Shown here: in pieces, positions 23,447-31,779 of the stretch | Layout: each line of letters starts with the position of its first letter | How positions within the stretch are numbered: position 1 is the stretch's first letter | DNA from: JACQAP01 sp035548375 | Lineage (GTDB): Bacteria > Pseudomonadota > Gammaproteobacteria > Burkholderiales > JACQAP01 | Direction of reading: 5' to 3' | DNA length: 64,000 nt | Assembly: GCA_035548375.1 (NCBI GenBank) | Contig: DASZTG010000044.1 | Location: forward strand, 1-64,000 | Notes under the pieces: generated by a model | Seen by the model: only the letters and a program-made list of their open reading frames with translations | Database searches by the model: none | Told to the model about the DNA's origin: nothing | Position numbers and translations under genes: made by a program

Positions 23447-24688
23447 TCAGGCGACCGCGCGCACCGGTTGCAGCCGGGTGGGCTGCGCGGCATACGCGTG
23501 GTATGCGGCCGCCTCGGCTTCGCCGAACTTCACCTTGATGCCCATGTCGGTGAACACGGTCTCGAGCGCGCACAGGCTCAGCATGACGTTTTCCATCTTG
23601 CAGGAATAGCCCATCAGCCCGAAGCGCCAGATCTTGCCGGCGAGGTCGCCCAGGCCTGCGCCGATTTCCAGGTTGTAATCCAGCAGCAGGCGGCGGCGGA
23701 CTTCCTTCTCGTCGATGCCCTGGGCCACCGTGACCGCATTCATCTGCGGCAGGCGATAGGGTTCTTCCACCAGGTACTTCAGGCCCAGGGTTTCCAGGCC
23801 CGCCTTGAGCGCGAGGTGGTTGCGCTGGTGGCGCGCCCAGGCGTTTTCCAGGCCCTCTTCGCGCAGCATCAGCAGGGATTCGTGCAATGCATACAGCGCA
23901 TTCGTCGGCGCGGTGTGGTGGTAAGTGCGCGTCGTCGCGCCCCAGTAGCCGAGCAACAGGTTCATGTCCATGAACCAGCTGTGCACCTTGTCGCCGCGCT
24001 GCTTGACGCGCTCGACCACGCGCTCGCTGAACGCGATCGGCGACAGGCCGGGCGTGCAGGAAAGGCATTTCTGGCTGGCCGAGTAGACGGCATCGATGCC
24101 CCATTCGTCCACCAGCACGGGCGAGCCGCCCAGCGACGTCACCGCGTCCATGATCGTCAGCGCGCCGTACTTGCGCGCGATTTCGGCCAGCGTCTTCGCG
24201 TCGGAAGACACGCCGGTGGAGGTTTCTGCGTGCACGAAGGCCAGCACCTTCGCATCGGGATTCGCCTTGAAGGCATCCTCGACCTTCTGCACGGACACCG
24301 GCGTTCCCCAGCGGTCCTCGACGACCACCGCGATGCCGCCGCAGCGTTGCACGTTCTCGATCATGCGGCCGCCGAACACGCCGTTGCGGCAGACGATGAC
24401 CTTGTCGCCGGGGCTGACCATGTTCACGAAGCACATTTCCATGCCCACCGAGCCGGGGCCGGAGACGGGGAAGGTCAGCGCGTTGTTGGTCTGGAAGGCG
24501 TAGCGCAGCAATTCCTTGAGCTCTTCCATCATCTCCACGAACACCGGATCGAGATAGCCGATCGTCGGCTTGCCCATCGCAGAGAACACGCGCGGATGGA
24601 TTTCCGACGGACCCGGACCCATCAGGTGGCGCTGCGGGGGATAGAAGGAATTGATTTTTCTTTTCGGTGCGTAATCCTGGGTCGACAT
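23447..24688 (-). CDS. class V aminotransferase (serine-pyruvate / alanine-glyoxylate type)
   Basis: This is a 413-residue PLP enzyme. M-G-P-G-P-S-E-I-H-P-R-V near residue 25 and S-G-P-G-S-V-G-M-E are typical of alanine-glyoxylate or serine-glyoxylate aminotransferases. D-A-V-T-S-L-G-G and S-A-S-Q-K-C-L-S (PLP lysine, about residue 202) follow. It likely uses glyoxylate or pyruvate as amino acceptor. The start at MSTQDYAPKRK (24688) was chosen over 24772, whose extra 28 residues look non-coding. It is a monocistronic gene facing the cyclase operon. Confidence 0.88.
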   Translation of the reverse strand: MSTQDYAPKRKINSFYPPQRHLMGPGPSEIHPRVFSAMGKPTIGYLDPVFVEMMEELKELLRYAFQTNNALTFPVSGPGSVGMEMCFVNMVSPGDKVIVCRNGVFGGRMIENVQRCGGIAVVVEDRWGTPVSVQKVEDAFKANPDAKVLAFVHAETSTGVSSDAKTLAEIARKYGALTIMDAVTSLGGSPVLVDEWGIDAVYSASQKCLSCTPGLSPIAFSERVVERVKQRGDKVHSWFMDMNLLLGYWGATTRTYHHTAPTNALYALHESLLMLREEGLENAWARHQRNHLALKAGLETLGLKYLVEEPYRLPQMNAVTVAQGIDEKEVRRRLLLDYNLEIGAGLGDLAGKIWRFGLMGYSCKMENVMLSLCALETVFTDMGIKVKFGEAEAAAYHAYAAQPTRLQPVRAVA

Positions 24689-24875
24689 GGTTTCCCCGCG
24701 AAGGGTTGGACGGATGGGCTGCGGCTGGCGCAGGAAGAGGCGCAGTTTACAAGACGGGCAGGGGCGGGCCAAGCTGGAGTGCGTAAAAAACAGGCAGGCC
24801 GCGAATCCCGGGCGCCATCGGGCAACTTATGCGTCGTTGTCGCGACGTGACCGACTGTCCGCGCCAGTCAAGGAA

Positions 24876-24899
24876 TGAAAAGTAAGCGGGCGCTTACTA
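24876..24899 (-). terminator. intrinsic terminator of ttcA
   Basis: AGTAAGCG (24881-24888) and CGCTTACT (24891-24898) form an 8-bp stem with a 2-base loop. On the minus strand the hairpin is followed by TTTTC, 20-45 bases after the ttcA stop. Confidence 0.6.
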
Positions 24900-24920
24900 G
24901 AGGCGCTCCGAACCGCCGTT

Positions 24921-25814
24921 TTACTCGTTGCCGTTGGCGGATTTCATGTTCGGGAACTGGATCGGCCTCGCCGAAAAATCCTCGGCGTCGAAAGCGATGT
25001 CGCCGTCCTGGTACTGCTCCGGCTGGGTCTTCAGCCCGATGAAATCGAAGTGCTTCGGATCCAGCAGGTGCGAAGGCGAGGTGCGCTGCAGGCTGGCGAA
25101 CATCGTCTCCAGGCGGCCGGGGAATTTCCTGTTCCACTCCTGCAGCATGCCTTTCACGGCCTGGCGCTGGAGGTTGTCCTGTGAGCCGCACAGGTTGCAG
25201 GGGATGATCGGGAATTGCCTCAGTTTGGCGAATTCCTCCAGGTCGGCTTCCTTGCAGTAGGCAAGCGGCCGGATCACGATGTGCTGGCCGTCGTCGCTCA
25301 CGAGCTTGGGCGGCATGGCTTTCAAGCGGCCGCCGTAGAACAGGTTCAGGAAGAAGGTTTCGAGGATGTCGTCGCGGTGGTGGCCCAGCGCGACCTTGGT
25401 GGCGCCGAGCTCGCCGGCCACGCGGTACAGGGCGCCTCGCCGCAGGCGCGAGCACAGCGAGCACATGGTCTTTCCTTCCGGGATCACGCGCTTGACCACG
25501 CTGTAGGTGTCCTGCTCGACGATGCGGAAGGGCACGCCGATCGAGGCCAGGTAATCGGGCAGCACGTGCGCGGGATAGCCGGGATGCTTCTGGTCGAGGT
25601 TCACCGCGACGATGTCGAATTCGATGGGCGCGTGGTTTTTCAGGGACAGCAGCACATCCAGCAAGGCATAGCTGTCCTTGCCGCCGGACAGGCAGACCAT
25701 GACCTTGTCGCCCTCGCGGATCATGTCGAAGTCGGCAATGGCTTCGCCCACCTGGCGGCGCAACCGCTTGGCGAGCTTGTTGCCTTCATAGAGCTGCTTT
25801 TGCGCTGTGGTCAT
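24921..25814 (-). CDS. ttcA: tRNA 2-thiocytidine(32) synthetase TtcA
   Basis: TtcA thiolates cytidine 32 of certain tRNAs using ATP and a [4Fe-4S] cluster. The 297-residue protein has the PP-loop S-G-G-K-D-S near residue 45 and the cysteine pairs C-S-L-C (about residue 120) and C-N-L-C (about residue 207) that hold the cluster. G-H-H-R-D-D-I-L-E-T-F-F is also family-typical. The start at 25814 overlaps the folB stop in an ATGA. Length is slightly under the E. coli enzyme (311). Confidence 0.95.
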   Translation of the reverse strand: MTTAQKQLYEGNKLAKRLRRQVGEAIADFDMIREGDKVMVCLSGGKDSYALLDVLLSLKNHAPIEFDIVAVNLDQKHPGYPAHVLPDYLASIGVPFRIVEQDTYSVVKRVIPEGKTMCSLCSRLRRGALYRVAGELGATKVALGHHRDDILETFFLNLFYGGRLKAMPPKLVSDDGQHIVIRPLAYCKEADLEEFAKLRQFPIIPCNLCGSQDNLQRQAVKGMLQEWNRKFPGRLETMFASLQRTSPSHLLDPKHFDFIGLKTQPEQYQDGDIAFDAEDFSARPIQFPNMKSANGNE

Positions 25815-26233
25815 GGCTGCTTGCTGCGAAAGACCTCGAACCCGACGGATTCGCAATCCGGGTAGACATCCGGTTTCTCGCTGGAAACGCGGGCGGCGAT
25901 GACACCAGGCCTGGCCAGGCAGAGGGCCAGGATCCTTTCGCAAAACGTTTCCTGCAGGTTGAAGTGGCTGCTTCCCGCCAGGCCGACTATTTCCCTGCGC
26001 ACGAAGTCGTAGTCTACCGTCTCGTCGATGTGGTCGCGCTCGACCCTGGCGTCCGGATCGAGGTAAAGGTCGACGTTGACGATCACGCGCTGCTTCGCCT
26101 GTTTTTCGAAATCGTGGATGCCGATGGAAACGGGGATTTCGAAGTTCTTCAGGAAAATGCGCCGCGCACGGACAAGATCGGGCACGGCCGGTGAACCCGC
26201 ATCGGAATCCGGGTTCGAGAAGCGGGCGGTCAT
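25811..26233 (-). CDS. folB: dihydroneopterin aldolase
   Basis: FolB converts dihydroneopterin to hydroxymethyl-dihydropterin and glycolaldehyde in folate synthesis. The 140-residue protein has I-P-V-S-I-G-I-H-D-F-E-K-Q-A-K-Q near residue 35, D-Y-D-F-V-R-R-E-I, and E-R-I-L-A-L with the late S-S-E-K-P-D-V lysine region. The N-terminal 25 residues are longer than usual. It is coupled by ATGA overlaps with both the folM-like gene upstream and ttcA downstream, giving a folate/tRNA operon. Confidence 0.9.
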   Translation of the reverse strand: MTARFSNPDSDAGSPAVPDLVRARRIFLKNFEIPVSIGIHDFEKQAKQRVIVNVDLYLDPDARVERDHIDETVDYDFVRREIVGLAGSSHFNLQETFCERILALCLARPGVIAARVSSEKPDVYPDCESVGFEVFRSKQP

Positions 26234-27033
26234 TGCGATTTGCCCGATTCGAACTGCACGTCGCGCCGGGCCGGCCAAAGATGCTGGCCGCCATCGACCA
26301 CGATCGTGGTGCCGGTCATCGCCTTCGCGTTCGCAACGAAGCGCACGGCCTCCGCAACGTCTTCGAGATTCGAACTGCGGCCGAGGGGCGCCATGCGGTG
26401 GGCGCGTGCGAAGCCTTCTTCGGTCTGTTCCCCGCTGACCAGCGTAATGCCGGGCGCCACGCCGCAGACGCGTACTCTGGGCGCGAGCGCCAATGCGAGT
26501 ACGCGCGTGGCACCTTCCAGCGCGATCTTGGCGACGGTATAGGAAAAGAAATCCGGATTCAGGTTGAAGACTTTCTGGTCCAGCAGGTTCACGATGCAGC
26601 CCGTGGTGTTTTCGGGAAGGTATTTGGCGAAATCCCGGGCCAGCAGCATGGGTGCGCGCAAGTTGACGTCCATATGTCGCTGCCAGTTCGCGGGATCCAG
26701 TTCGCCGATGGCGTCATACTCGAACAGGGCGGCGCTGTTCACGAGGCAGGTCGGCGCACCCAGCGCCTCCTTGCAGCGTTCGATGAGCGCGGACGTTTGT
26801 GCGGCATCGGCAAGGTCGCAGTCCAGCGTAATCGCGCGCCGTCCCTTTGCCTGGACGAGTGCCGCGACTTGCGAAGCCTCGGCCTGCGATCGATTGAAAT
26901 GCAATGCGAGGTCCCAGCCGTCGTCCGCGAGGGCGAGCGAAATCGCTCGCCCTATGCGCTTGCCGGCGCCCGTGACGAGGGCGACGCGGCGCCCACTGCC
27001 TGACCGGCTCATGATCCGCTCGGGTTGCGCCAT
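26230..27033 (-). CDS. folM: SDR oxidoreductase, pteridine reductase / FolM-like
   Basis: This 267-residue short-chain dehydrogenase has T-G-A-G-K-R-I-G-R-A-I (cofactor loop), N-S-A-A-L-F-E, N-L-L-D-Q-K, and the catalytic Y-T-V-A-K. The Asp in L-L-D-Q in place of the usual Ser is typical of pteridine reductases and FolM (dihydromonapterin/dihydrofolate reductase). The adjacent folB supports a pterin substrate. The start may be 27033 (MAQPERI) or 27012 (MSRSGSG); longer versions would overlap the divergent methyltransferase gene. The C-terminus after residue 245 is a short polar tail. Confidence 0.8.
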   Translation of the reverse strand: MAQPERIMSRSGSGRRVALVTGAGKRIGRAISLALADDGWDLALHFNRSQAEASQVAALVQAKGRRAITLDCDLADAAQTSALIERCKEALGAPTCLVNSAALFEYDAIGELDPANWQRHMDVNLRAPMLLARDFAKYLPENTTGCIVNLLDQKVFNLNPDFFSYTVAKIALEGATRVLALALAPRVRVCGVAPGITLVSGEQTEEGFARAHRMAPLGRSSNLEDVAEAVRFVANAKAMTGTTIVVDGGQHLWPARRDVQFESGKSQ

Positions 27034-27052
27034 CGGGCGCAGCTGTTGTTGA

Positions 27053-28252
27053 ATGGGGATTGTAGCCCAACCACCCCCCTTTCCCGCCTTGCCGACACCC
27101 TCGCGCGCCGCCCGCCTGCCGGCGCCAACCGATGACGCGCGACTGCACAGCGAGCGGCTGGCCGCGCGCATTCGCGACGAAATCGAAGCCGGCGGCGGAT
27201 GGATGGATTTCGCGCGCTTCATGGAGCTAACCTTGTACGCGCCCGGCCTTGGCTACTATGCTGCCGGCGCGACCAAGCTGGGGAAGGACGGCGATTTCAT
27301 CACCGCGCCGGAACTCTCGCCGCTGTTCGGGCGCACCCTCGCGCGACAGGTCGCGCAGGTGCTGGAAGAAGCAGGCGGCGAAGTCCTGGAACTGGGCGCC
27401 GGTTCCGGCGTGATGGCGGCGGACGTGCTCGATGAAATGCGCGGTCGGGACCGGTTGCCTGAGCGCTATTCGATCCTGGAGCCCAGTCCGGAACTCGCGC
27501 AGCGACAGCGCGACCTGCTGCGGCAACGGCACCCGGACCTGCACGGGCGCATCGACTGGATCGCGTCGCTGCCGCATGCGTTCGAAGGCGTCATTGTCGC
27601 CAACGAAGTCCTGGATGCCCTGCCGGTTCATCTCATCGCATGGCGGAGCGAAGGGTTGTTCGAGCGCGGCGTCGCCTTCGATGGCGGCTTTGCCTGGGCC
27701 GAGCGGGGATTGGCTCCGGGCGCGTTGCGGGACGCGGCAGAAGCGCTCGCGCCCGGCATCGACTACATCAGCGAGGTTTCGCTTGCCGTGCCGGCGCTCG
27801 TCCGCGACCTCGCCGCGGTGTTGCGCAAAGGCGCGCTGCTGTTCGTCGACTACGGCTTCGGCCGGCGCGAGTACTACCACCCGCAACGCTCGACGGGCAC
27901 GTTGATGTGCCACTACCGGCACCACGCGCATGACGATCCCTTCCATCTTCCCGGGCTGCAGGACCTGACGGCGCATGTCGACTTCACCGCGGTCGCCGAG
28001 GCGGGCATCGATGCGAATCTCAAGCTGATGGGCTACACGACGCAGGCGCAATTCCTGATCAATTGCGGCATCACGCAGATGCTCGAGCGGGAGTCGGGCG
28101 GAAACGCATCGCGCTTCGCAGCCATCGCCGCCGCGCAGAAGCTGCTGTCGCCAGCCGAGATGGGCGAGCTGTTCAAGGCCATCATGCTCGGGCGCGGATT
28201 GGACGCGGCACCCGTCGGATTTTCGAGCGGCGACAAGTCGCGTTTGCTCTAG
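27053..28252 (+). CDS. SAM-dependent methyltransferase, MidA/NDUFAF7 family
   Basis: This 399-residue protein of the COG1565 family has F-M-E-L-T-L-Y-A-P-G-L-G-Y-Y near residue 55, D-F-I-T-A-P-E-L-S-P-L-F-G, the SAM loop V-L-E-L-G-A-G-S-G-V-M, and N-E-V-L-D-A-L-P-V-H. In mitochondria NDUFAF7 methylates an arginine of complex I subunit NDUFS2; the bacterial substrate is not established. It starts 19 bases from the divergent folM-like gene; the first 30 residues are Pro/Ala-rich and the true start may be slightly internal. Confidence 0.88.
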   Translation: MGIVAQPPPFPALPTPSRAARLPAPTDDARLHSERLAARIRDEIEAGGGWMDFARFMELTLYAPGLGYYAAGATKLGKDGDFITAPELSPLFGRTLARQVAQVLEEAGGEVLELGAGSGVMAADVLDEMRGRDRLPERYSILEPSPELAQRQRDLLRQRHPDLHGRIDWIASLPHAFEGVIVANEVLDALPVHLIAWRSEGLFERGVAFDGGFAWAERGLAPGALRDAAEALAPGIDYISEVSLAVPALVRDLAAVLRKGALLFVDYGFGRREYYHPQRSTGTLMCHYRHHAHDDPFHLPGLQDLTAHVDFTAVAEAGIDANLKLMGYTTQAQFLINCGITQMLERESGGNASRFAAIAAAQKLLSPAEMGELFKAIMLGRGLDAAPVGFSSGDKSRLL

Positions 28253-28335
28253 CGCCGGCCGGTTTGTAATTTCACACGGAGTTGCGTAAGGTTGCGCGTC
28301 GTTTTCCACGGGCCGCGCGGCCTCCAGGCGAATCC

Positions 28336-29679
28336 ATGCACATCCACATCCTCGGCATCTGCGGCACGTTCATGGGCGGCATCGCGGTCATCGCGAGGCA
28401 GGCCGGGCACAAGGTGACCGGCTGCGATGCGAACGTCTATCCGCCCATGAGCACGCAGCTGCAGGCGCAGGGCATCGAGCTCATCGAGGGATTCGACGCC
28501 AGGCAGGTCGAGCTCAAGCCCGACCTGTTCGTCATCGGCAACGTCGTCTCGCGCGGCAATCCGCTGATGGAGGAAATCCTGAATCGCGGATTGGCGTTTA
28601 CCTCCGGTCCGCAGTGGCTTTACGAAAACGTATTGCGCGGCAAATGGGTGGTGGCGGTGGCCGGCACGCATGGCAAGACCACGACGACATCCATGCTGGC
28701 ATGGATACTGGAACACGCGGGCTTGAATCCCGGCTTCCTGATCGGCGGCATTCCGCTGAACTTTGGCATCTCCGCGCGCGGCACCGATTCCGCTTTCTTC
28801 GTCATCGAGGCCGACGAATATGACACGGCCTTCTTCGACAAGCGCTCGAAGTTCGTGCACTACCTGCCGCGCACCGCGATCCTGAACAACCTTGAATTCG
28901 ACCACGCCGACATTTTTCCGGACCTGGCAGCGATCGAAACCCAGTTCCACCACCTCGTCAGGACGGTGCCGGGCAATGGCCTGGTCATCGCCAACGGTCG
29001 CGAGCAGAGCATGCAGCGCGTGCTGGCGAAGGGCGCCTGGAGCAAGGTGGAATGGCTGGGCACCGAGGAGGGCTGGATCGCCAAGCCGCGCAACGAGCAC
29101 GCCTTCGACGTTTTTTTCGAGGGGGGCCCGCGCGGCACCGTGCAGTGGGAATTGCTGGGTGAACACAATCGCAGCAACGCGCTCGCCGCACTGGCCGGCG
29201 CGCGCCACGCGGGCGTGCCGGTGGCAAAGGGCATCGACGCGCTGGCCGAGTTTCGCAACGTCAAGCGCCGCCTGGAAGTGCGGGGCGCCGTCAAGGGCGT
29301 CACGATCTATGATGACTTCGCCCACCACCCCACCGCCATTGAGACGACGATTGCCGGCCTGCGCAGCAAGGTTCACGGCGCGCGCATCCTGGCGGTGCTG
29401 GAGCCGCGCTCGAACACCATGAAGATGGGCATCATGAAAGACGCGCTCGCCGGCAGCCTCTCCGGCGCGGACCTGGTGTATTGCTATACGCAAGGCCTGG
29501 GCTGGGATGCGAAGCCGGTCCTGGCCGCTCTCGGCGCGAAGGTGAAGACCTTCGATAACCTGGAAAACCTGGTTGCCGCGATCGCCGGCGAAAGCCAGTC
29601 GGGCGACCACGTGCTGGTCATGAGCAACGGCGGCTTCGGCGGCGTGCACGACAAGATTCTTGCCGCGCTGGCGCGCTGA
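28336..29679 (+). CDS. mpl: UDP-MurNAc:L-Ala-gamma-D-Glu-meso-DAP ligase Mpl
   Basis: Mpl attaches the recycled murein tripeptide to UDP-MurNAc in the cytosol. The 447-residue Mur ligase family protein starts M-H-I-H-I-L-G-I-C-G-T-F-M-G-G. It has the ATP loop G-T-H-G-K-T-T-T-T near residue 109, E-A-D-E-Y-D-T-A-F-F-D-K-R-S, and D-D-F-A-H-H-P-T-A-I, all Mpl-specific. The upstream in-frame start at 28282 adds 18 basic residues and was rejected. The end is followed by an inverted-repeat element rather than a terminator. Confidence 0.95.
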   Translation: MHIHILGICGTFMGGIAVIARQAGHKVTGCDANVYPPMSTQLQAQGIELIEGFDARQVELKPDLFVIGNVVSRGNPLMEEILNRGLAFTSGPQWLYENVLRGKWVVAVAGTHGKTTTTSMLAWILEHAGLNPGFLIGGIPLNFGISARGTDSAFFVIEADEYDTAFFDKRSKFVHYLPRTAILNNLEFDHADIFPDLAAIETQFHHLVRTVPGNGLVIANGREQSMQRVLAKGAWSKVEWLGTEEGWIAKPRNEHAFDVFFEGGPRGTVQWELLGEHNRSNALAALAGARHAGVPVAKGIDALAEFRNVKRRLEVRGAVKGVTIYDDFAHHPTAIETTIAGLRSKVHGARILAVLEPRSNTMKMGIMKDALAGSLSGADLVYCYTQGLGWDAKPVLAALGAKVKTFDNLENLVAAIAGESQSGDHVLVMSNGGFGGVHDKILAALAR

Positions 29680-29699
29680 GTACTACGACCAAAAGCATT

Positions 29700-29850
29700 T
29701 TCACCACAGAGGCACAGAGGAAAAACGAAGATTGGTAATGAACGACTTCGGGATGTCTTGCGGTTCCAACGATATCGGATCCCGGCCGCTAAACACTGCA
29801 TTGCCATATTTTCTGTTTTTGCTTTCCCCTGTGCCTCCGTGGTGGGATTT
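29700..29850. repeat. inverted-repeat element with CACAGAGGCACAGAGG arms
   Basis: The left arm (29700-29727: TTCACCACAGAGGCACAGAG and on) and right arm (29819-29850: CCTGTGCCTCCGTGGTGGG) are inverted copies around a core of about 90 bases with no clear protein. The arm motif is a short tandem repeat, like the elements at 6716-6864 and 16441-16889 but with a different unit. It occupies the convergent gap between mpl and the acetamidase gene. Confidence 0.75.
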
Positions 29851-29862
29851 TGATTTGGAGAC

Positions 29863-31062
29863 TCAGGCCCAAAGGCTCTTGGGCACGAGGCAGTGCACGC
29901 TTTTCCGGGTTTCGGCGATGTCGCCCAGCCGCGTATCCATGGTCAGGCTGGTAAGCGAGTAGGCGTCCATCGCCGAGAGGCTTTTGCGCTGCGAAATCTG
30001 CTCGATCATCGCGAAAGCCGCCTCGTTCATCGCCGCCTGCAAGTCGGGCGAGCTTGCGCTGGTGACGAAGTGCTGCGGGGTTTCCTTGAGCGGCCGCTCG
30101 GGACGGTCCGACTCGATGCCGGCTTTCGGGATCATGCAGTACACGCCCTTCACCTGGTTGACGACTTCGGACACCCGGCAATCGAAGCGCGTGGCCATCC
30201 ATTCCTCGGTGTGCTCGGGCGCGAGGTCCTTGGATTCCGAGAGGAAGACCTGGGTCTCCGCCTTCAGGATCTCCAGGGCCTTGTTCAGGTCCTGGTCGTA
30301 GCCGACCGTCAGCCAGTGCGTCGGTGTCTCGATGCGCGGCCAGGCGAGCGGGCGGCGCTTGATGACTTCGACGTGCAGGCGCAACTCGTTGAACGCGGTT
30401 TCGATGGCGGTGAGGTTGATTTCGCCGTTGCCCTGCGCCGCATGCGAATCGCCGCTCCACAGCAAGCCGCCCTCGACGAAAACCGGCAGGTACAGCGTCG
30501 TTCCCTCGACCAGTTCGCGCACGTCCATGTTGCCGCCGAAGGGACCCGGCGGCACGGTGCCATAGCGTCCGGGCTCCGCGCGCGCCACTGCGACCACGCC
30601 GGGAAAGGGCCGCAGGGGCACCGTTATGCCCGGCGCGAATTGCGTGGTTCCCTGCTTCAGGTCGAAGTAGAAATAGCGCACCTGTCCGGAAGGAAACCGG
30701 TCGGGAAACTGGCCGAGGCCGAGCTCGCCGGGAAAATTCCAGTTCGCGCCGTAGGTCTTGGGCACGATGCGCTCGATGTGCACTTTCAGCGTGTCGCCGG
30801 GCTCGGCACCCTCGACGTAAATCGGGCCGGTTATCGTATGCGGGCCACGGCCCGGATTGGCCAGGCGCACGCGCGTGATCTCCGCGATCGACACGCCGGG
30901 CAACACCTGGTTGGCCGCGGCCATCAGGGTTTCCATCGACACGCGATCGCCGGACCGGATTTTCAGTACCGGCGGCTGCGCATTGTCGAACCAGCCCCAT
31001 TGCGTGGTTTCCGGCGTTGCCGGAAGCACGTGCACCCCGCCGAGTTTTGCGCCGACTTGCAT
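29863..31062 (-). CDS. acetamidase/formamidase family protein
   Basis: This 399-residue enzyme of the FmdA/AmdA family hydrolyses short-chain amides to ammonia and acid. Family-typical segments are N-P-G-R-G-P-H-T-I-T-G-P-I, G-A-E-P-G-D-T-L, F-G-G-N-M-D-V-R-E-L and G-D-S-H-A-A-Q-G-N-G-E-I, which holds the likely zinc or active-site residues. Formamide or acetamide is the usual substrate. The start at MQVGAKLGG (31062) follows a usable GGAGAC; the longer version from 31149 would overlap the divergent esterase gene. It stands alone, with no amide transporter next to it. Confidence 0.88.
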   Translation of the reverse strand: MQVGAKLGGVHVLPATPETTQWGWFDNAQPPVLKIRSGDRVSMETLMAAANQVLPGVSIAEITRVRLANPGRGPHTITGPIYVEGAEPGDTLKVHIERIVPKTYGANWNFPGELGLGQFPDRFPSGQVRYFYFDLKQGTTQFAPGITVPLRPFPGVVAVARAEPGRYGTVPPGPFGGNMDVRELVEGTTLYLPVFVEGGLLWSGDSHAAQGNGEINLTAIETAFNELRLHVEVIKRRPLAWPRIETPTHWLTVGYDQDLNKALEILKAETQVFLSESKDLAPEHTEEWMATRFDCRVSEVVNQVKGVYCMIPKAGIESDRPERPLKETPQHFVTSASSPDLQAAMNEAAFAMIEQISQRKSLSAMDAYSLTSLTMDTRLGDIAETRKSVHCLVPKSLWA

Positions 31063-31147
31063 GCTGCCGTCTCCTTGCGTTTTCCAGTGGCGGTCTTTGT
31101 GCCATGCCGGAGCGTCGGGCACAATACCCGACCAAAGATTGCCCCGC

Positions 31148-31729
31148 ATGATCGTCTACATCCACGGTTTCAACAGTTCCCCGTCCTCGCACAAATCGAA
31201 GCTGCTGCGCGAGCGGCTCGCCGCCTGCGGCCGCGAAAGCGAATTCGCGTGCCCCGCCCTGCCGCACTGGCCGGCCCAGGCGATGGCGATGCTGGAACGC
31301 GAAATCGCGCATGTCGCACCGGACGAGGTCACGCTGGTGGGCAGTTCGCTCGGCGGTTTCTACGCCACCTGGCTGACCGAAAAATTCGGCATGCGCTCGG
31401 TACTCGTCAATCCGGCGATCACGCCGCACGAAGGCCTGCGGGCCTATCTCGGCGCGCAGAAGAATCTCTACACCCGCGAGGAATACGTCCTAACCGAAGA
31501 GCACCTCGCGCAGCTTGCCGCATTGCGCGTGGATGAGCCGAAGAAACGGGACAAGTACCTGCTGGTGCATACGACCGGCGATGAACTGCTCGACTGGCGC
31601 ATCGCCGCGGATCGCTATCACGGCTGCCGCCAGGTGATCGTGCAGGGCGGCGATCACGGCTTCGCCGGGTTCGGCGCCTATCTCGACATCGTGCTGGAGT
31701 TCGCGGGAATACACGCCTTGCGCGTATAA
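31148..31729 (+). CDS. YqiA-like alpha/beta-hydrolase esterase
   Basis: This 193-residue alpha/beta-hydrolase of the YqiA/UPF0227 family starts M-I-V-Y-I-H-G-F-N-S-S-P. The nucleophile is in V-G-S-S-L-G-G-F near residue 67 and the catalytic His in Q-G-G-D-H-G-F-A near residue 172. The natural ester substrate is unknown. Its last codons overlap a TATAAT sequence (31725-31730) that may be the -10 element for the downstream nuclease gene, although no good -35 is present. Confidence 0.87.
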   Translation: MIVYIHGFNSSPSSHKSKLLRERLAACGRESEFACPALPHWPAQAMAMLEREIAHVAPDEVTLVGSSLGGFYATWLTEKFGMRSVLVNPAITPHEGLRAYLGAQKNLYTREEYVLTEEHLAQLAALRVDEPKKRDKYLLVHTTGDELLDWRIAADRYHGCRQVIVQGGDHGFAGFGAYLDIVLEFAGIHALRV

Positions 31730-31779
31730 TCGCGCCCTGCTTTCAGAGCCTTGCCTTCCACGCCGGCCCGGCGCATCCC

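Noticed and set aside
24689..24860. Small plus-strand frame between ttcA and the aminotransferase gene
   Set aside because: No ribosome site, no recognisable motif and a shadow-like composition.
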